A DNA stretch of 64,000 bases, from contig CM063114.1 of the NCBI GenBank assembly GCA_031841125.1, forward strand, positions 58,550,955 to 58,614,954, written 5' to 3'. The DNA is from Acanthococcus lagerstroemiae. Lineage: Eukaryota > Arthropoda > Insecta > Hemiptera > Eriococcidae. Under the pieces are notes generated by a model. It was not told the origin of the DNA. It did not search any database and worked only from the letters and a program-made list of their open reading frames with translations. Below, piece by piece: positions 59,055 to 64,000 of the stretch (position 1 is the first letter of the stretch; every line of letters begins with the position of its first letter). The translations under genes were made by a program, and so were the position numbers.

Positions 59055-59326
59055 CAGTGGTGTAGCCAGGTGAGCAAAAGGGGCTAATGCCCCCCAAGGC
59101 ACCTGAAATTGAATGTAAAATTTGCGAAAATGAGCAAGTTTTCGCCTTTAAAACGCGTTTTTTTGAAAAATTTTTGTTCAAGCGGGAATTTTACTTTCAT
59201 TTTTTATAAAATAGTTCTCTAATATCGGCGATTTTTAGAAATACCTCAATTTTCGACTTTTTCTCCCTTGAAAATTTTACTTTGCCTCTCCCCCCCCCCT
59301 TTGGGAAAATCCTGGCTACGCCACTG
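59055..59326. mobile_element. hAT-like MITE, GGCGTAGCCAG family, third copy
   Basis: Ends CAGTGGTGTAGCCAGG and CCTGGCTACGCCACTG are inverted with one mismatch. Contains a gccccccaagg stretch near the left and a C10 tract near the right. Flanking 8-mers do not match convincingly, so the target duplication is lost or altered. Confidence 0.85.
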
Positions 59327-59908
59327 ATTCATGGGTAGAACAACTGGGCTGTACATTCGAATCATTAGATGACTAGAGGTTCGTTATTCCGACTCAAATT
59401 CGAAGAAGTTGGAGTCGAATCTTTATAGTTGCATTTTTTGAATTTTACCGTAAATTTTTTCTGCCACTTATCCACCAAACATTCTGGAAGAAAAATATCA
59501 AATTTACGGTGTTACAAGAAGAACATTGAATTTGGTCTCAAAATTTATTATCAAAACTGGTGATTTAACTTACCGACAACCCATTGAAAAAAAGAATTGA
59601 ATATATCGCGTGAAAAAAGCTTAACACTTTTCAACGATCAATGTTTCGAACTTTTGGAAGTAAAAAATTCTATTTCTGTGGACTTATCAGGTTATCAGTT
59701 CTCAAACAGCCATTCAGGCATTTAGCCAGCGATATTCAATGTGAACTGGATCGCGAGCTTATCAAGTGTTTTTGAATTGTAATGTGAAACCAGAAAAAGG
59801 CCTGTGTGTCTGAAACTGCTGGATGGACACTCGGGACCTTTTCTTTTGACACGCCATGTATAAAGAACGACAAACACACGATTCGTCTATCTTTCAAAGC
59901 AAAATCAG

Positions 59909-60349
59909 CAGGGACGTACCGAAGAGTTTTTCCTGAAGGGAGGGGGAAAAATTGTGAAAGTCCCAACTAACTCAACTCAAAATTCCCAAGTATCAAAGCA
60001 GAAAATGCAAAAACTTTTTGACTCGTTGGATTTTTCCAACTTCTCAACTCAATTCCTATGTGTCACAGCAAGTTAAAAAAAAAAAAAAAAAAACTTGAAA
60101 CGTTTGATACCACACTTACTGGATTTTTCCAACTGATGTTGACTCAACTCAAAATTCCCAAATATCAAAGCAAAAGAAAAAACCTTTTGACTTGGAGGTT
60201 TCTTTCATGGTGTAAGGAGCAATAGCTGATTTAATGTAGAGTATGATTGAAATTCAGGCATTTTGAAAATATCGGGCTCCCTTGAAAGCCCGGGCCCCAG
60301 GGTATTTCCCCCTTTCTGTCCCCCCCTCCTCGAAAGGGGTGCGTACATG
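59909..60349. mobile_element. DNA element related to the 53176 MITE, reversed interior
   Basis: Left end CAGGGACGTACCGAAGAG is close to the 53176 element terminus, and the right end ggtgcgtacatg is a decayed mate. The interior (59950-60200) holds three reversed copies of the aattcccaagtatcaaagc, ctttttgactcg, ttttccaact repeat plus an A18 tract. No clean target duplication was seen. Confidence 0.7.
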
Positions 60350-60960
60350 TTCATAAGCAGAAGGGAAGAGGAATTCCTTCAGACATTTACTCAACTAATG
60401 GTTTAAGTTTCAACGTCTTTTCACTCGATTCATAAGCAGAAGAGAAAAGGCATTCCTTTGGACATAAATACCCTGACAATGGTCCCCGTTTGTCTACTTG
60501 TTCCATAAGTAATAGAGAAGAGGAATTCCTTCAGACATAAATGTCCAGACAATGATTTGATGTTGTTTCACTCGGTTCGTAAACAGTAGAAAAGAGACAT
60601 TCCTGCAGATATAAATTCCCAGTAGTGGTTCGCCGTCTTTCCTCTAGGCTCATAAACGAAAGAGAAGAAGATGCCCTTCAGACATACGTATAATAAGATA
60701 ATGGTTTGAGAATTCCTAAGTAGAAGAATATAGGGGAATTCCTGCAGACACACACTCAGACAATGGTTTAACGCTTTTCCACTCGTTTCATAAGTAGAAG
60801 AGAAGAAGAATTCCTTTAGATGTACACTTAGGATTCAGTGGTTCGTACGCAGAAGGGAAAAGGAATTCTTTGAGGCGTAAATATCCAGACAATGATTTGA
60901 CATCTTTCCACTGGTTCATGAGCAGAAAAGAAGCGGATTACTCAGATGTACTCAAACAGT
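60350..60960. repeat. Tandem array of about 75-80 bp units, main block
   Basis: About seven to eight units of the ttcataagcagaagagaag, gaattcctt, cagacaatggttt type. Its right half (from about 60711) is the left arm of a large palindrome. Confidence 0.88.
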
Positions 60961-61546
60961 AGGTCGACGTTTGTTGACGTTGAAAATGGACAGCGAGTTA
61001 GAACAATTTGTGAAGACAAAGATGTGCAATGGCCAAGCCCGGCGCTAGAGAATTTGTCGCCCCGGGCAGTGGAGGAACATTTGCCGCCCCTGACAAAAGA
61101 AACGAGGCACCAATCACACCTTCGCGATAAGCCGATCTTAGCCATTCCATGATGATTGATGAAATGCCACCCTTACAAATCGGGCGCCGCGGGCAAAGGC
61201 CCACTTTGTCCGTGCCTAGCGCCGGGCCTGGCAATAGCATAATGCTTTGAATGTGCTCACACGCTGTTCATTTTCTATTTTGACAAACGTATATGTCTGA
61301 AGTAATCCTTCTTCTTTTCTGCTTGTGAACCAGAATGGAAAGATGTCGAACCATTGTCTGGATATTTACCTATGCCTCATAGAATTCCTTTTCCCTTCTG
61401 CTTATGAACCATTCAATTGCTATCTTAGTGTACGTCTAAAGAAATTCCTCTTCTCTTCTACTTATGAAACAAGTGGACAAATGTCAAACCATTGTCTGAG
61501 TGTGTCTCTGCAGGGATTCCTTTATTCTGCTACTTAGGAACTCTCT
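60711..61546. repeat. Large imperfect palindrome, arms about 315 bp, around a MITE
   Basis: Left arm 60711-61030 and right arm 61232-61546 are inverted copies in the same unit order, including non-array flanks such as gaaaatggacagcgag with the mate gaaaatgaacagcgtg (complement) next to the centre. The 200-bp spacer (61032-61231) is itself bounded by inverted ends ccaagcccggcgctag and cctagcgccgggcctgg and looks like a separate GC-rich MITE. Confidence 0.88.
61032..61231. mobile_element. GC-rich MITE at the palindrome centre
   Basis: Inverted ends ccaagcccggcgctag and cctagcgccgggcctgg with an interior of gccgcc and cgggcgccgcgggc steps. It is markedly more GC-rich than its surroundings. The target duplication was not resolved. 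Confidence 0.75.
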
Positions 61547-61779
61547 TGTGGTCTCTGGGTCTCATGTTTCGGTTTCTTCAGTTTAGTGTATTCAACTGTA
61601 TCATATTTGGGCATACATTCTGATTGACTAACATGGAAATGGCGACGCGTTTTCAAGTGTCCTCGTGTGAAGCTGTTCCACATTTCTGTATACCACGTGT
61701 CCCCAGAAACTGATTGCAAGCATTGGGATGGGAAAATAGATTTGTTCGTAATAGGAGGCGGACTCAGAATCATATTTCG

Positions 61780-62640
61780 AGCCAGCTCAGTTCTGTCTCA
61801 GTCGTCATCATCGCGCTGTCGTCGTGCCGAGTACATGTAATTGTGACAGTTTCGCTTTAACAGACTTCTCTTGACCTTCGCTCGTTCTTGGAGCGAAGTT
61901 GCGGCGTTAAAGTGGCATGGCAGCGTTCAGCGTACGCCGTACACAGGCCAGCGTCTGTAGTATACACGGTTGATAAAAAGGAAATTTCGTAACGACGCCA
62001 AAACAAAATAGCTTTATGTTTTAAGTAGTATTGATGGCTGCGTGGAAGTGGCTAGTAGTCGCATACGTACACAATAAAACGATAATTACCATTCGTTGGA
62101 CGACTCGATTTGACTCGAGGATCAAGTTGTGAATTGACTCAGCTCGGGCTGGGCCACTGCGTACTCTTGAAAATGAGAGATTTGGTCAAAACGGTGGACG
62201 GAAATTGGGCACGTGTGTCCCTTTTTTCTCTCTCTTTTTTTGCGACATACAATGCCAGAGTATCGAGATGAGCGTTCGTGGGGTAATTTTAAACGCAGAG
62301 GTTTATTTCGAACTCCGGCTGACGGCCAAGAGTGCGCCGGGCATCGTCGACTCGGTTACGTAGCTGTCGTCGGCGGCGTGTATGGTTCGCATCCAAAAAA
62401 ATAAGAGACACTGGTCTGCACCGACGTTATCGGCTTCCGAATTTCGACTTCGTCCTTCGAATGTTGTTTATCAGTAACGAGGCCGCTCTGTATTGGGGAA
62501 GATGCAGACACGTGACGACGTGACGAACAGCCGAGCACGCGAAATGTTATTGCGAAAATTAAAGAGCGCGTAAATAATTTCGTGGCTGGCTACGTCTCGG
62601 TAACAGCTACCGCCGGATGCAAACTAAGTTGTTTTGGCCA
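61780..62640. promoter_or_regulatory. CpG-rich block, candidate promoter/5' exon region
   Basis: Begins with a tctgtctcagtcgtcatcat Inr-like stretch and continues with dense CG steps (gttgcggcgttaaag, gtcgtcggcggcgtgt, gacgacgtgacgaac). Short open frames have no known homology. Promoter function is inferred from composition only. Confidence 0.4.
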
Positions 62641-62744
62641 AAATCGAAAATCGGCTCACGGTGTTAGAAAACGAGTATTGGGAATAGTGAAGATTATGCC
62701 TGACTCTGAATCACATTTCTGTCAAGTCGAATCCTAAGGTCCAT

Positions 62745-63400
62745 TATTTATTTGTTCAATTTTCACCTGGATTCGATTTTCCATCGGCCCTCTTCACGTC
62801 TCAACCATTTTTCAGACCTGGGTTAGCTTCCCCGTTTTGTAGTTATGGGGGAGAATGTTTTCACCATCAACTCGAACCCCACTCTTCTTTGTTCTTTCTC
62901 AGACTGTTAATTCTTTCTTCCTCACCTGTCTTCCCATGGTTTCATTTGAATCTCAGTTTCACACTTTTTGACTCCTCTAGACTGTGAAGACCGTTTATCG
63001 CCTTAAAATCCCTATTTCACTCATTCAGTTTTGGCTCAAGTTCTATATTTTTCATCAGTTCTCCCTGAAGTCTTACTGGAGCGTTTTTCAGACCCGAATT
63101 GGTTTCACCTTTTTTGTAATCGCTATAGGCTAAAGATGATATTTGGTCCATCAAATCAAACTCCGCTCTTGTTTGTTCTCCAGACTATTAGACCATTCTT
63201 CCTTACCTGCAGCCTCACTGATGTTTATTTTGGATCTCAGTTTCACATTTTGTGATTTCCCTTGACCCAAAATCCTTATTTCTTTTTTTCAGTCTTTGCC
63301 TAAGTGCTAGTTTCCATTGGTCCTTCTCAAGGCTCACTGGAAGGTTTTTTAAACCCGAGTTAGAATTACCTTCTTATGTTGAAGTTGCTACCAATTTCAC
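62745..63400. repeat. Pyrimidine-rich tandem repeat, unit about 265-270 bp
   Basis: About two and a half units on the plus strand. Each has a ccatcggccctcttc/ccattggtccttctc-type start, then tttttcagacctgggttag/tttttcagacccgaattgg/ttttttaaacccgagttag, then cttctttgttctttctcaga, cttcctcacctg and atctcagtttcac. The unit starts are near 62775, 63045 and 63312. Confidence 0.8.
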
Positions 63401-63639
63401 TTGAAAGAGGTGCAACTATAATCTTTCACTTACACCTTAAGACCAATGATGGATTCTTAACCATGGATTCTTTTTGTACTCAATTTGGGGTGTAGGGGAA
63501 GGGGTACAAATTTGGACCCCACTTTTATTTTTGGCCTTTATTGCTTAACCTGTGCTCTCAAATTGTAATGTTTTTATATGAATTGCTGGAGACAAAAGGG
63601 TCCTTCATGTCACTTGAGCATTGAAATAGTCGTGGAGAA

Positions 63640-63795
63640 GTTGGGAAACCCTACAAAGTCAAAAGGTTTTTCTTCTTTTGCATTGATACTTCTTGGGAAT
63701 TTCGAGTTGAGTCAGTTGGAAAAACCCAACCGGTCAAAAGGTTTCTTTTTTTTTTGCTTTGATACTTGGGCATTTTGAGTTGAGTTAGTTAGGCA
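63640..63795. repeat. Further copy of the 53176-type internal repeats
   Basis: Two direct repeats of gttggaaaaacccaac, gtcaaaaggttt, ctttgatacttggg and gagttgagtcagtt. No terminal repeats were found, so it is a fragment. Confidence 0.75.
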
Positions 63796-63804
63796 AAATC
63801 GTAT

Positions 63805-64000
63805 GTAAAAACCGACATTAAGGGGCAAATATTCGAGATTGGTAGGGGGGTGAGACTAGGAGACCCGCTGTCCCCAAACCTATTTAACAGTGAAATATAT
63901 AGGGAACTAAATTGGGAGGAGAAAGGCTATGGCATAAAAATTAATGGGGTAAACCTGAGTAACCTAAGATTCGCGGACGACATGGTACTAATTGGAAAAA
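63805..64000 (+). mobile_element. LINE reverse-transcriptase fragment, cut by the window edge
   Basis: A continuous frame to the window end reads KTDIKGQIFEIGRGVRLGDP, then LSPNLFNSEIYREL and LRFADDMVLIGK. The (R)GDPLSP block and the FADD catalytic box (metal-binding Asp pair) define a non-LTR reverse transcriptase. Unlike the other LINEs here, this part has no stop or frameshift, so a fuller element may continue to the right. Upstream of 63805 no LINE sequence was recognised, so it is 5'-truncated or joined to other repeats. Confidence 0.9.

Noticed and set aside
59909..60349. Perfect target duplication for the 59909 element
   Set aside because: The flanking 8-mers AAAATCAG and TTCATAAG match at only half the positions.

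Overview
This is a nuclear window from an animal, most likely an insect. The genes have short GT-AG introns, the encoded proteins read as typical insect or arthropod orthologues, and the rest is AT-rich and packed with DNA-transposon, LINE and SINE relics. The lineage below insect level cannot be fixed from sequence alone; a hemipteran would fit the transposon load, but that is a guess.

The left part (about 3.7-28.1 kb) is a compact housekeeping cluster of seven genes: the class III PI 3-kinase Vps34 (+, single coding exon); galactose-1-phosphate uridylyltransferase (+, first exon not found); MOCS3/Uba4 (-, eight exons, ending 129 bp from the GALT stop, tail to tail); Elongin B (+, head to head with MOCS3, start codon alone in exon 1); the membrane nucleoporin NDC1 (-, single exon); the scaffold nucleoporin Nup93 (+, sixteen exons, head to head with NDC1); and a farnesylated type I DnaJ of the DNAJA2 kind (+, seven exons). 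Two divergent pairs (MOCS3/ELOB and NDC1/NUP93) probably share promoter regions, and the second pair joins two proteins of the same nuclear pore membrane/inner-ring module.

The right part (about 28.1-64 kb) has no recognisable host protein-coding gene. It holds many short non-autonomous DNA elements. Eight hAT-like copies were identified with 8-bp target-site duplications, six of them perfect. There is also a Tc1/mariner-like 215-270 bp MITE family, a pogo/Tigger relic with part of a transposase, a mariner transposase relic, at least four LINE fragments, a tRNA-derived SINE with a 14-bp target duplication, and a fold-back element with a hammerhead-like core of the sort found in Penelope retroelements. 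Tandem arrays of about 85 bp, 75-80 bp and 265-270 bp units and a large imperfect palindrome are also present. Several CpG-rich stretches (about 33.9-35.3, 46.7-47.9, 55.2-55.5 and 61.8-62.6 kb) stand out from the AT-rich background and may be promoters or 5' exons of genes lying mostly outside the window.

A fossil LINE at 41.3-46.2 kb has been split by at least three hAT-like insertions whose removal, at the target duplications, rejoins the LINE reading frame. This gives a readable insertion history. Exon boundaries quoted below were derived by hand from splice consensus, phase and family homology.
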